Assembly: GCA_032158125.1 (NCBI GenBank)
Contig: JASKOT010000009.1
Location: 310,001 to 374,000 of the forward strand
Direction of reading: 5' to 3'
Source: Papiliotrema nemorosa
Lineage: Eukaryota > Basidiomycota > Tremellomycetes > Tremellales > Rhynchogastremaceae
Length of the DNA stretch: 64,000 nucleotides
Numbering within the stretch: position 1 is the stretch's first letter; the number at the start of each line of letters is the position of its first letter. This document shows positions 43,794 to 55,500 of the stretch, piece by piece. The position numbers and the translations under genes were made by a program. The notes below the pieces were generated by a model, which saw only the letters and a list, made by a program, of their open reading frames with translations, did no database searches and had not been told where the DNA came from.

Positions 43794-45965
43794 CTACAAC
43801 CGAGCTCTTACACCAACAGGCAACATTCGCTCGTCTACCATCAGCTTACAGATCTCGGCCAACTTGCTACTCACAATTCTCATCGTACATGGTAATAGAC
43901 CCGTTGGGGACATTCAACGCTGAAGTATCCACCATGCTAGGTACGACCTCGGCGATACTTCTCGCGCCTATCAACCGCATGTTCATCTCAAATTCATCTT
44001 TGAGAATCTGTAGCAGTTTCGACACTCCATCTTCACCATATGTCGACATGGCATAGATCATCGGTCGACCTATACCTACTGCCGTTGCGCCCAATGCGAT
44101 TGCCTTGAGAACGTCGGTTGCGCGGCGGACACCACCGTCGATGAAGATTTCAAAGCGGGGTTTGAGAGGGTTGTTCATGAATCCATGTGCGGTCAAAGCG
44201 GATACCACAGATGGGAGCATGGCAAGGGGAGATGGGGCAAAGTCCTGCCGTGTCAGCGGGACTCGAATGGGTGATCAAGTGATGACCGACTAATTGCCGT
44301 CCGCCATGGTTACTACATGTAAGCTCTTGAGCCATGAATACACCGGACAACTGACCTCAGAACGATGCCGTCCATTCCTGCCTCTGCCGCCATCACGGCA
44401 TCTTCCCAGCATTGAACACCCTTCAAAATCACCTTCATACCCTTTGCAGCTTCCTTCAATTCCGCCAAATCTTTCCAACTTAGACTTGGGTCGATAAATG
44501 AAGAAATGGCTCGGGCAGCTCCTTGATCTCGTCTGAAATTGTCTTTACCTGAAGTCTGCTGGGATGAGGCTGCACCTTCGAATTTTGTCCGCATGTCCTA
44601 ATCGTCAGCGCGTCCAGCTTTCTTCTTGGTATATCGACATACCTTTTCCCGTCGACCTAACTGAGGTGCATCAACAGTGATGAACAGAGCTTTTACACCT
44701 CTATCAGCTGCGTGCGCCACAATCTTCTTGGTTCGAGATCTATCGGCATTGACATAGAGCTGCATGAATTGCGTCTGGCCTGGGATTGCCGCATCAACCA
44801 TCTCGTCGAAAGAGCACGAGGCGAGAGTGGGAATCTTGCCCGTCAGCTCGAAAAAGACATTGTGAATATCAGCGATACCATCTGAATGACGTTGTGTTTG
44901 CCCGCTGCGCGAGTAAGGCACACCTCTCCTTCAGGATGCCCCAGTTTCCCTAACCTTTCAGCGCAAATTGGAGGGGTTTAACTCACCCAGAGCAGTCGCG
45001 GTGATGTAGATTGGCATGCTGGAGTCGAATCCTAATATCTTGGTGGAGAAGTCGACTGTCGATACATCTCGCAGAATCCTAGGTCGGAACCACACTCTGG
45101 AAATCAGCATATCTCCCATCGGTCGGCCAATTGTTGTGTGGCCTGACGAACCTATGGAAAGCATTATGGTTCTCCCGCATGGTGATCTCATCATCGGATC
45201 CCCTGGGTATCAGCTTACTCCCGTTAAGATGGCCGAGCTACGTACGAGCTGTAATAGTTCCATCCTCGTCGAGTCATCGTTCGCCTCGCTATCGCTTCGA
45301 AATCGTGAAGACTGAGCACTTGTTCCAAATCAGGTTTGACGTATTCTTCAGGTTCTGCCTCTCCATTTGGAGCTGTGGATTTTTGAGGGACAGCGATGGA
45401 GGCTGGAGGTGGGGCTGGTGATTCTACGGTGGGTTTGGGAAGAGTATTAGGGATCAAAGCACCAATGTGTTTCTCCGGGTCTAATTGTCAGATCCTCGCG
45501 GCGAATCATGCGATTGATATACCTAGATTCTCCTTGATTGCATCTGGAGGATGGATTGGCTGTGCTGTCATGCGAGATTCAGTGGTTGAGTAAGGCGGCT
45601 CACCTCGTACTCCTCGGTTGCATCCATTCCAGCGTATTTCCTAGGTCGTCAGATCGACATGATCCACCTAGACGTACAAGATAATCTCGGCTCCTCCTGT
45701 CACAATCAGTATACTGAAACTTTCATTCATCCATGAGATACGCACCAGGGTGCTCGTCCAGGAAGTCGGTTACATCATATACATGACCTATCTGATCAGC
45801 CTGACCGGACGAACCGCAGAGCATCCAGCATACCATGAACGACGATCCATACCCCCTTCACAGTCAGCAAATAAATCCCTCCACATATTCCTCACTCCAT
45901 CTCACCTTGTCTCGATCATTGTGCTTGGCCACCTCTTTACCGTCAATCTGCTTGGTCGCCGTCAT
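43794..45965 (-). CDS. CYB2: Flavocytochrome b2, L-lactate dehydrogenase (cytochrome)
   Basis: It oxidises L-lactate to pyruvate and passes electrons to cytochrome c through heme b and FMN. From ATG 45965 the cytochrome b5 domain is assembled from tiny exons: MTATKQIDGKEVAKHNDRDK, a 22-nt exon at 45834-45855 (GVWIVVHG), HVYDVTDFLDEHPG, a 19-nt exon at 45678-45696 (GAEIIL), KYAGMDATEEYE and PIHPPDAI. Both heme-binding His residues are present (HPGG and PIHPP). The FMN domain has FTMSFS-type core segments, PGQTQFMQLYVNADRSRTKK, DAPQLGRREKDMR, SNHGGRQLD with the catalytic His, and EIFIDGGVRRATDVLKAIAL. The end is YDENYERMLPVGVRARL, TAG at 43794-43796. There is no N-terminal mitochondrial presequence in the reading given. 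Confidence 0.88.
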
Positions 45966-46904
45966 CTTTGCTAGCCACACACAAGTCAAGAATGAACGAT
46001 CGAGCTGTTATAGATGGACTATTATTCGTCCGTCCCCGCACACCCAGTCTTCGGCAAATAGACGGCTTCTGCGTCCGGCTATGTGTTCGGTCCGATCTTT
46101 TCGCGGCAAAAAGAGGGGGGATGTATCACGTGACACTGACAGGCATTGGTCCGGATCCGATGTATCTCGGGGTCAAAAATGCGTCGATTGCTCTTGTTAC
46201 GTCACCGTGGCTGCTCCTCGGGAATGCCAGCCCATTGTCCGCCGTGTCCTTTCTTCTCGGACTTGTAGGAAAACAGCGTTAGCAGAGCATGCAGTGCGAG
46301 GGATGTCCGATCCCACGGGAGCCTTACTCACGAAGACGGCTCTGCTGGGCGTCATTCTTGTCTTGCCTTGTGTCTGAGTGCGGGGTTGATTCCAGCGGGA
46401 CAAAGTGCCACATTGAGCTTTCGTCATTTCATCAGAAAATTCCAACGTCCCCCTCGTTGAAACCCCTTGCCCACCCATCCACTCCCCCGCCTGTGTCTCT
46501 TCAAGCTCGACTGCACAATCAATCAGCAGGGCATAGATCTCGCATCCGTACAGTCAGCATACATAGACGGACAGAGACGAGAAGATACCCCCGCAGGCTC
46601 TGCCCAAAACACCCGAACAACTCATTGTTTTATACATAAAAAAATCCGCCAGGTGCCAACGTCACTCGCATCTTTTTGCGCGTCATCGTCCATCCCCCCT
46701 TCCCCCTTCCCTTCAACATCTCCCCACCATCTTCAAACACATCTTCGACCATTGCTCACTGATTCACGGCGACCTGTAACGCATCTATACAGCCTTGCTC
46801 GGTACTCTGTACGACTCTCTCGATACATACACGATTCACGATGAACTAGACGCATTCGGCAGGACCCGACAGTTTCCCCTTCTACCCATTACATCTTCAA
46901 CGGC
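45966..46904. promoter_or_regulatory. Long divergent promoter between CYB2 and the tyrosine phosphatase
   Basis: About 1 kb separates the two start codons, one of the longest spacers here. It contains TCACGTGA at 46126-46133, a G-rich run just before it, C/T-rich tracts at about 46690-46720, and a two-codon uORF (ATG AAC TAG) at 46841-46849 on the phosphatase side. No other gene was recognised. Confidence 0.45.
46126..46133. promoter_or_regulatory. TCACGTGA palindrome in the CYB2/phosphatase promoter
   Basis: Perfect palindrome 160 bp upstream of the CYB2 start. Confidence 0.42.
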
Positions 46905-46994
46905 ATGCGAATGATCTCTCAACATTACGGACAAGCACCCCGCCCACAGATTACATCGCATAGTCCATTTCAACTGCCCCGGGCCAGACGATGA
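46905..46994 (+). other. Upstream ORF whose stop overlaps the phosphatase start codon
   Basis: ATG at 46905 opens a 29-codon frame (MRMISQHYGQAPRPQITSHS, ending FQLPRARR). Its TGA at 46992-46994 overlaps the main ATG at 46991 as ATGA. The geometry would suit termination-reinitiation or repression by the uORF. Confidence 0.55.
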
Positions 46995-49900
46995 AAGTGG
47001 ACGTACCCACTATAGACGAGATGGACATTGATCAGACGACAGGATCGTCGTCAAAGGGGAGAAGAGGAAGTGACGATCCGATGACTAATATCACGCCTCC
47101 ATCCACCGACACCTCCAACACCCCTCTGGCCGGTAGCAGCCCGAACACTCCTGGATACACGAATGACGATGGGTCTGGATCATCCAGGAGGAAATCAGGA
47201 CCGCCTGGACTGATTCCAAACTTTCCGGGCAATATGACTCCTCGTGATCCAGCTCCCTTTTTCGCCTCTCCTTCCATCTCACCTCCTGCCCAATCGACGT
47301 CTAGTGCTCAGTCGCCGCTAACTTCCCCACCGACAGTGAGAGGTGGGCTGCGAATGCCACCGCAACCATTCGCACTGCCCGATCCAGCTGCACCCTCTTC
47401 GCCATGGTTGCAACTCGCCGCAGCGTCCGGAGCACCTACGCCATCGTTGGAGGCTGGACCAGGAAGGAGTAGTCCACATTTAGGATACCCTTTTGAGCGT
47501 CTCAACATCGGAGGGAGCTGGAGTGGAGGGAATCTATGGGGAGATGCTCAACCTAGGAGAGCTTCAGTCGATTCCAACACAGACGAAGGAGGTCAACTAG
47601 GATCGAGCCCGATTCGAGGTGGTTCCGGTGGCGTCAACCAGGATGCCTTGGCAAAGTTCCGGTTGATGACAGGGAAAGCCTCTGCTAGTGGACCGAGCAA
47701 TCAAACTGCTGCCTCGTCCGGTCCTTCGATCAATGTCCCGCTACCAAGCAGTTCCAAGCCGGCACTTCCTCCTGCTTTGGCCAAAAGGCGAGCGTCCTTA
47801 CCGAAGAATGTCCTCGGAGGTCTAGGCGTTTTATCGCCACCGATCGTCACTGGATCCAAAGCCCCTTCCCCGCTCGCTACCTCCGTATCGTCACCCTCCC
47901 CTACACCTGGACTGAAACCCCTCCCGCCTAACGCCTTGAAAACCCTCATTGACAAGACATCAACCCTCGTCCTCGATCTCCGACCCCCATCAGCTTTTCA
48001 ATCTTCCCATATACCTTCTTCCCATTCCATTCCGGTCCCGTCCACGCTGCTACGTCGGCCTGCTTTCACCCTCGGCAAGCTCATGCAAATGCTGTCGCCA
48101 CAAGACACCGAAGCTGTCTCTCAGTGGCGAGACAAGTCTGACATTGTACTTGTCGACGCCGACACCACATCACTGAACAATAGCAGTATTCTCGAAGGTG
48201 TCGCGGGCAAGTTCGAACGAGAGGGATACTCTGGAAACATGTGGTTTGTAAAAGGTGGTACGGCTGCGGCAGCTGCTTCGCATGTGCCGTTCGTATCCGA
48301 TGACGACGTTGTCGACAGCGAGGCGAAAAAGGAGACCCGACCCCCAGTGGGTTTGCGTATAGGTAGCTTGGGCAAGTTGGCCTTTCAACAGGGTGAGTCA
48401 GCATAGTAGCGAAAGATTCTCGTTCTAACGACAGAATCCACCGGAAGTAATTTGCAAAACAAAGCTAGATCGCCTGGAGTCGCCCAAACTCCCGGTGCAA
48501 ACTTCCGCAACGACCCCTTCTCCGCCTTGGCATCTTCTACTCGGACTGAGCGGCCTGGACCCTTGCCCAATTTTGACAGCTTGGCGGGCTCTAGCGGACG
48601 TCAAAGCCCCCTGTCTTTCAAAGCTGGATCTTCTGCCAGCGGCGGTTCGCCCACAGCGAGTCAGAAAGCCAAGTTGCAGCCCGCCAATCCATTCTTCGAT
48701 AACATCCGGCAAAACCTCGAGCTTTCTCACGGAGGTGGACACGAACGGATCTCACTCGATCTTCCGGCCACAGCCTCGGAACGGGCGGAAGATTTGCCTC
48801 CTTGGCTAGCAGAGCTCGCCACCATGCCCAGTGACCAATCTGCCGAACGACTCGCCGAAGAATTTTATCGCGTCGAGGTGGGCGAGCAGAAACGTTTACA
48901 GGCAGTCATGGATTGGCATTCAAAGTATTCGGGCGGTGTGGTCCTGGCTGCCCCAGAGGGACAGAATGAGATGGATACGAAAGCCAGGGACAAGCTCCAT
49001 TCGTGGACGATCGGTGGCAAGGAAGGTGAAAACTACTTCCCCTATTCCATCACCGCCGGGGTGGAACAAGGGACGAAGAACCGGTACAAAAACATTTGGC
49101 CTTATGATTATTCGCGAGTACGACTTGAGACACCGCCCGAGGAAGAAGGAGACTATATCAATGCTTCGTTTGTTCAACCACGAGGGACGGCGAGGAGGTA
49201 CATTGCCACCCAGGGACCCCTCGATGCGACTTATCGGGATTTCTGGACCCTGGTCTGGGAGCAACATGTCTCTGTCATTGTCATGTGAGTCATGTCTCCA
49301 TAACAGATCAAAGCTGACGGCAGGCTGACCAAGCAATACGAAGGTGGAACGATGAAATGTGGCAACTACTGGCAAGATGAACATTATGGTCCAATCCATG
49401 TCAAGCTCGAATCGCAGACGGGTGGAGAGGATTTAAAACCCGAAGGCGTGACTGGCTTTGATTTTGGCGTAGCGTCTCAGCAGTCCAATGATACAACGGC
49501 GAAGGAAAACATCATCCGGCGGTTCCGTCTGACGAGAGACGACAAAGCCGATGAGCGCCCTCGGCATCTCGTCCAAATTCAATGCACCGCTTGGCCCGAC
49601 TTTGATGTTCCCGAAACACCCGATATTCTGCTCAATCTCCTCCACGATGTCGACGAGGCCAGTTCGCAAACTTGCGTCGTGGATGATGTCAACGATCGAG
49701 CCCACCATCCGCCTGTTCTTGTGCACTGTGAGTCTTGGATGCCATTGGGCTGGGTGAGAAACGCTGACGTCAGGCTCTGCGGGTGTGGGAAGGACCGGAA
49801 CGTTTATCATTGTCGATGCCATCCTCGACGCCCTTCGCCAAGACCGACAAAGGGCTTTCGAAGCAGTCTCCAGTCGCGAACGATCCAGCTCTCTTGCTCC

Positions 49901-51153
49901 AGCTGATTCCGGGACGTCGTTATTGAACGCCCAACTACCTACGATTACGTCTATGCAGCAAGGACAAGGAATGACCCACTCTCGTGAGGCGTCTGTGGAC
50001 AGTGTTAAGGACCGGCGAGGATCTTCCGGTAGCGTGTCGCCTTCGATACACGGTTCTGCAGGCTCGCTAGAGTCTTCGAAATCTGTCTCATTCCTCTTCC
50101 CGCCGACGATGAGCACACTTCCCACTTCGACAGATTCATTGCCTTCGGTTTTTACAAAGTCTCCGAGTCCGTTGGCCATGAAAACGTCACCAGTATCGGC
50201 TACCGCAGGTGCCCCCTCGACTCAACGAACATCCGTCACCTCCTCTTTCACCGCGCCCAACGTTGATAAGCTGGAGCAAGAAGCGGAAAAGATGGATGTG
50301 GATGGGGATTCTGCCACTAGGCCTCTCGGTCCTGTTCGGGAGGAATCAGAAGATTCGAAACGCAAAACACTGTTCAACAATCTATTCACCAAATATCGAA
50401 GTGGTTCAAGCGCGACGAGTCTGGATAGTGATCGGACCGGTTCTGCGGATAGGCCTGATCGACGGAGAAGCGGTAGCGCAGCAGGCAGTTCAGACAGGAT
50501 TCATTTCAGTCAGATGTCCGATGGAGCGTAAGTATCGCAATCGTTCTGTTCTGACCGGCGCTGATGTACAGTCTCTACGATGCTATTGGTTTGCCTGCAC
50601 CCATCACCAAGTCGTCGGATCGTCATCGCACACCTTCACCCGTGGGGGCAACGGAAGGTCTGAGCCCTGTAGCGGTTGTTTTGGAAGGCATGCGAATGCA
50701 GCGAATGAGTTTGGTTCAATCGTTACGGCAGTACCTCTTTGTCCATCGAGGTGAGTGGTCATCGTGCTGTGTAACCTTGCCCGAAGAATTTGCTGACAGG
50801 CAGCAATCGTGCAAAGCTATCTGAACATGGTGGATGAGGACAAGAAGAATGGACGAGAGTTGTCTATGCCTCCCCCGGATCCGTCGCACCAGGATCGACC
50901 CTCTCTTCATTCAGCCAACTCGGGTGTCACAAGCACCTCGACCGACGATGAAGGACATTCTAAACGCCGAGCATCGCCCACAGAGCTTGTGCCGGAGGCA
51001 TCCACCGACGGTAAGGGACCTGGGGCGAGTTTGGCAAAGAGGGCAAGTTTTAAAAAGATGAGACCGGCGCCCGAGGAGGTAGAGTTGGGCCATGAAGGCG
51101 AGATGAAGGGTACCAGGCCTAGACGGCAGAGTAAGGGGAAGCTGGCAAAGTAG
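46991..51153 (+). CDS. Rhodanese-like plus tyrosine phosphatase protein (MAPK phosphatase type)
   Basis: A protein tyrosine phosphatase of the fungal Ptp2/Ptp3/Pyp type, which dephosphorylates MAP kinases such as Hog1. Six exons (46991-48392, 48435-49284, 49324-49727, 49774-50527, 50572-50750, 50804-51153) give 1312 aa. The first 310 residues are Ser/Pro-rich. A rhodanese-like fold spans about 312-435 (STLVLDLRPPSAFQSSHIPS, WFVKGG) but has Asp where the active-site Cys would be (VLVDADT). The PTP domain starts near 620: NRYKNIWPYDYSRVRL, YINASFVQ, YIATQGPLDATYRDFWTLVW, WPDFDVPETP, and VHCSAGVGRTG with catalytic Cys886, whose codon is split by an intron. The closing motif RMSLVQSLRQYLF appears only near 1178, after an insertion of about 260 residues rich in Ser and charge. 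The C-terminus is basic. Confidence 0.88.
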
Positions 51154-51504
51154 AGGAGTCGGAGAGTAGGGAGCGAGATGTGAGCTGGCAGGAATGGTGA
51201 TAGAAGTATCGTGAGAGAGGTATTTGTGTCATCCAGGGCTGAAGAAACAACGAGGAAGAAAAGGATGCGGCGCATGGGGAAGGACTGATACTGTAGCATT
51301 AAAGCATTTGACCCGAATTTTTGACATTTGAATAGTTGAAACCATCTCTCTCTACTCTATACACAATACAAATTCTGGGTTGTTCAAGGTTGGTCATGGA
51401 GCTCATGTCAGGTTATAGTGATTGCGAAGGTTCTCATGCATCGTACATTAGCATAGCTCGAGTAGAGTCGATTCTTAGAGGCAAGTGAGAATGGTTTGGG
51501 GAGA
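51154..51504. other. Convergent intergenic region
   Basis: About 350 bp between the phosphatase stop and the stop of a putative small minus-strand gene. A TC-repeat-like stretch lies at about 51344-51355. No other feature was seen. Confidence 0.3.
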
Positions 51505-51787
51505 TCACGCGCAAGGCGTGAGAAAGCTCTCCCAGTCGACGCCAGTATGGATGCTTGAGGCAGAGGAGGCCGTAGAGGAGGATCCGGTACTGAATGTAAG
51601 AGTTGTAGTGCTTGTAGCCTGGATGTCAGCTACGCGATTGACAAGGTGGTCAAACAGAATTGGGATGAAGATGACTCACTGGAGAATGTGCACTGGAGGC
51701 GCCTCGCGGCGTGGGATCCCTCTTGCACAGTAATGCACTTCCGGTGACACTGAACATACAGATCATGAGAAGGCATTTGGGGTTCAT
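51505..51787 (-). CDS. Putative tiny secreted protein
   Basis: From ATG 51787 on the minus strand, exon 1 encodes a signal-peptide-like start (MNPKCLLMICMFSVTGSALL) followed by CKRDPTPRGASSAHSP, with KR as a possible Kex2 site. A GTGAGT donor and ACATCCAG acceptor remove an intron of about 70 nt in phase 0. Exon 2 then continues ATSTTTLTFSTGSSSTASSA and ends WESFLTPCA at TGA 51505-51507. About 73 aa, two or three cysteines, Ser/Thr-rich. The signal peptide, clean splice and compositional match to secreted proteins support it. It is small enough that it could still be chance. Confidence 0.42.
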
Positions 51788-52509
51788 GATGTTGTGATGG
51801 TTGGTATGATGCCGGGGCACTTTCTGGACTGTGTTGTCTGGCACTCACCAGTTCTCTTACTACCAACGTGCAGGACGGTGCGGATCGGTTCCCAGATTTT
51901 GAAGCTTCCTTTGAAGCGCAGATCCTGTAGATCCGGCATGTATCGTAAGGATGGTCATGAATCGGCCCCTACAGACTGTGGGGAGTGGAGGAGAAATGTG
52001 AGAAGCGAGCGGGGGAGACATCTTCACTTCGACACTTCTGATCCCCCTCGTTTGCCCTCTCACACCCTTGGGAGCTGACTGGGGTAAAGCCTGTGAAACC
52101 TCCGTTAAATTGAAGAGGGATTGACCCTGATCGACGGTGGCTGAACATGCATTGTGGAGGGACAATAAGCGGATTAGATTCACCTGAAACGACGAAGAAA
52201 TCTGAAACAACCCCCCCTGACCCTACCCTTTTGCCACTGGCATCGAATTTCGACTTTTGGATCGGTTTCATACGTTGTGTGTATCTTATTGAACGGTATC
52301 TTTGGACGTAAAGAGCTATTGTGCCCTTCACAATGCGGGTCCAGACTGTCCATGCAGGGCTGAGGTATATCTCGACAGAAGGGGAAGCCTCACTTGTCTT
52401 CTTTCTTCACCTCTCATCGTTCAACCTAAACTCAATCCTCGACGCCATCTACCTCATCTTCATCTTCTCTTTCACCATCAGTCAACACAACCGATAGACA
52501 TTTCATAGA
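51788..52509. promoter_or_regulatory. Divergent region between the tiny secreted protein and the Cys-rich surface protein
   Basis: 722 bp with only short, unconvincing frames. It should hold the promoter of the gene at 52510. The last 100 bp are C/T-rich on the plus strand, as is common in front of fungal start sites. Confidence 0.35.
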
Positions 52510-55500
52510 ATGTTCAACAGAAGGAGGGCTTTAGATATCGTATTAGCCGCTGTCTACGGTCTGACCTGTGAGTTTCGCCTAATTCCCTGCACATTGGGAT
52601 CGGATTGACTGATGGATAGTGGTCTCGGCAGAAATATGTTCCCCGGAGCAATGCCTCAATGGCGAAGCATCGTCCCCTCGTGAGTACAAACGATCATTGA
52701 CCCTGTCTTTGCCCAGAAAACCTCATAGTCTGATCAACAACTAACAGCAGTGCTGGTGCACGACAAACATTCTGGGAAGTACCTCACCCCGGGCACTTTC
52801 CTCGCTGGGACGATCCTATCACCAGCAGATATGTCCTTCATCCACCCTTCGTCTACTCTGAACCAAACGACCGTCAAAGTGGGCAGTAACATCGTCGTTT
52901 CTCCACCTCTTGAACCCGCCATCTTCAAGGGGATAAACTACGCCGAAACTGCCCAGCTCGGAGAGCGAGCGGGATCAGCGTACTTTCCCAATGGATACTA
53001 TGGTCTTGTCGAACCGGGTAAAGCTCTCTGGGGCGGAGTGCCCGACATCTCCCAAGTGAGGGGTATCTCGGGCTCGATCAAGAGTTTCGGTTTAGGTAAG
53101 TGTCGCTTGCTATACAAGGTATCTGCTAATCAGGCAGCTTCTTGTGACCCGCCCTGTGCATCTGGCGGAGAATGTGGTTTGGAGGGTTTCAAAGCTGTGT
53201 GCCGGTGTAGAGAAGGCTGGAGCGGGGGAGCTTGTGATGTTTGTGCAAAAGGGTTTTACGGCGCAGAATGCAAAGGTGAATAGGTGGTGTCCTGCCGAGG
53301 CATGCTGACGAGTTAGCGTGTCAAGAGGACTGCTCAATATCCGACGACGGGTTGACCGGGACTGGACACTGTTTGGGGACCGCCACGACCCCTTTAAAAG
53401 GTCAGCTACGTATCTTCTATACGATCGTTCTTAAGTTGATCTGTAGTGTGCAATTGTGCTGAAGGATCTTGTACCGCTTCGGGAGATTGCATTTGTGCTG
53501 CAGGATACAGGACAAATACCACGTCGTCTGGGCCGAAATGTGCCGACTGTGCACAAGGCTTCTTCAAGGATGTCAACGACAATTGCCTGGGTGAGAAAGA
53601 ACTCGCTCGGTCCAGTAATCGCAGAGCTCATATTTCAGCCTACCCGCTTGGTTGTGGCTCCTGCTCGCTTCGAGAAGGTACGGACGATACACCAGCATGT
53701 ACTTCCTGTCTCGCCTCCTTATCGCTCTCCACCACCGATCCCGTCTCTTGTGTTTCCAGGGGAACCTGTCCCGCGGGGCAGTATTACGAAACCAGCTCTT
53801 CCTCTTGTCAAAAGTGAGCTATCGTTTGTTATTATTTGCGCAAATCGATAAAGCTCACAAGTCAGCTGTTCACCGGCCTGTGCAACGTGTACCGGTCCAT
53901 CTACCTCGGAATGTCTCTCGTGTGCTTCACCGCGAGTCAATCTAGCTGGGAATTGTGTCGGTTTCGACGCCCCGTCCGGGGTGTGCGATTCTGCGTTGAG
54001 CGGATTACAGGGTGTCTTCGTGGTCAACAACGCCAAGAGCAGGTGCGACGGTGAGTCCGAGTGGTCAAGCGTGACATGTCAGCTGCTCATCTCTAGCCTG
54101 TCCTGCTGGTTGTTTGAGCTGCACCATCCCTGGATTCTCTTCCGCTTCAGCATATTCTGCTGCAACGTGTCGAGCATGTCAGGATGGATACCTTTTAGAG
54201 GATGGCAAGTGTGTAAAGACCTGCTCTGCAGGCTGGTTCTTGCCTTCGGGATCGGCTTTCAACGGGACTTGTCAACGTGAGTTACAGTCAGAATCATCGC
54301 TCATGTCAGAGTGTGGCTCAGAGTGCTCTCAATGTGTGGGCGAAGCTACCACGTGCACAGTGTGCTCTCCGCCATTTTTTGCTTCTGGCGGGACGTGTGT
54401 CAACCTCTGTCCTTCCAGCTCTATCGCCTTGAACGGAACTTGCGTCGCTTGTTCGCCCGACTGCGCGACTTGTTCATCGCCTCTCTCGTCTGCTTGTTTG
54501 TCTTGCCCGTCCGCGAGACCTGTATTGCGGGGCGGGAGATGTCTCGAATTTTGTCAGAGAGATCAATACTTTGACACGGCATCTACGAGCTGCAAGACCT
54601 GCGACACCAGTTGCGAGTCTTGTCTCGGTGGATCGAGTTTGGACTGTTCGACTTGTCCATCGGGCTTTGTGCTTCAGGGTGGACAATGTATCGCCCAATC
54701 ATGCAAGCATGGCGAGGTGATTGGACTTGGAGTGTGTCTTGAGAACCTGGTGGGAGCCAAGGCGCAGTCGAAATACCTCGGGCTCATCGCTCTGTTGGCC
54801 TTGCTCTTACTCGTAGGACTAGGAGGATGGTGGTACGTCCGTCGACAACGACGTCAAACTCGAAAAGCCACACGAGAATTTGCAGAGACGATTGATGATA
54901 AAGATGTTCGAGATCGAATGATGGTGTTGAGACTGGAAAGTCTTCTAGGACTAGATCGAGGGAAACCGGATACGCCCGCCCCTAGGTTGCTTGAAGAAGG
55001 CGAGAAGAAGGAGAAGGAGAGGAAGAGGCTGAGAGAGCTGTTGTTGGTTTCTAGACGTAAAAGGGAACGAGACACACAGGGAGGGTCGGGTAACGGTATT
55101 GCGGAGGGGATCCCAATGATTGATCGAGCATCGGACGACCCGGAGTACACTGGAAGCGAGAAAGCCAAAGGCCACGAGGATAGTCGAGAATCACACTGGT
55201 TCGCTCCTCCTCCACCTTATGCGTCTAGTGCGGGCCCATCTTCATCCACTTCTTCTTTACCATACGGCAAATCAGCAACTTTCGGAGAAGAGGTCAAGTG
55301 GGTCCCGGTCAGACAGTCATTGATTATCGATTGTTCGGAACCCTCCCCAGGGCCACCACGCACGGAACGTCCAGGTCCGAAACCTCCTCGTCGATCATCT
55401 GGCAATACGGTATCAGCTATACCGCAACGGCAGGTCCCCTTGGGACAAGGCGAGAGTGACGGGCTAGAGGTGGACAGACGAAGAAGTTTGAAGAGGCTTT

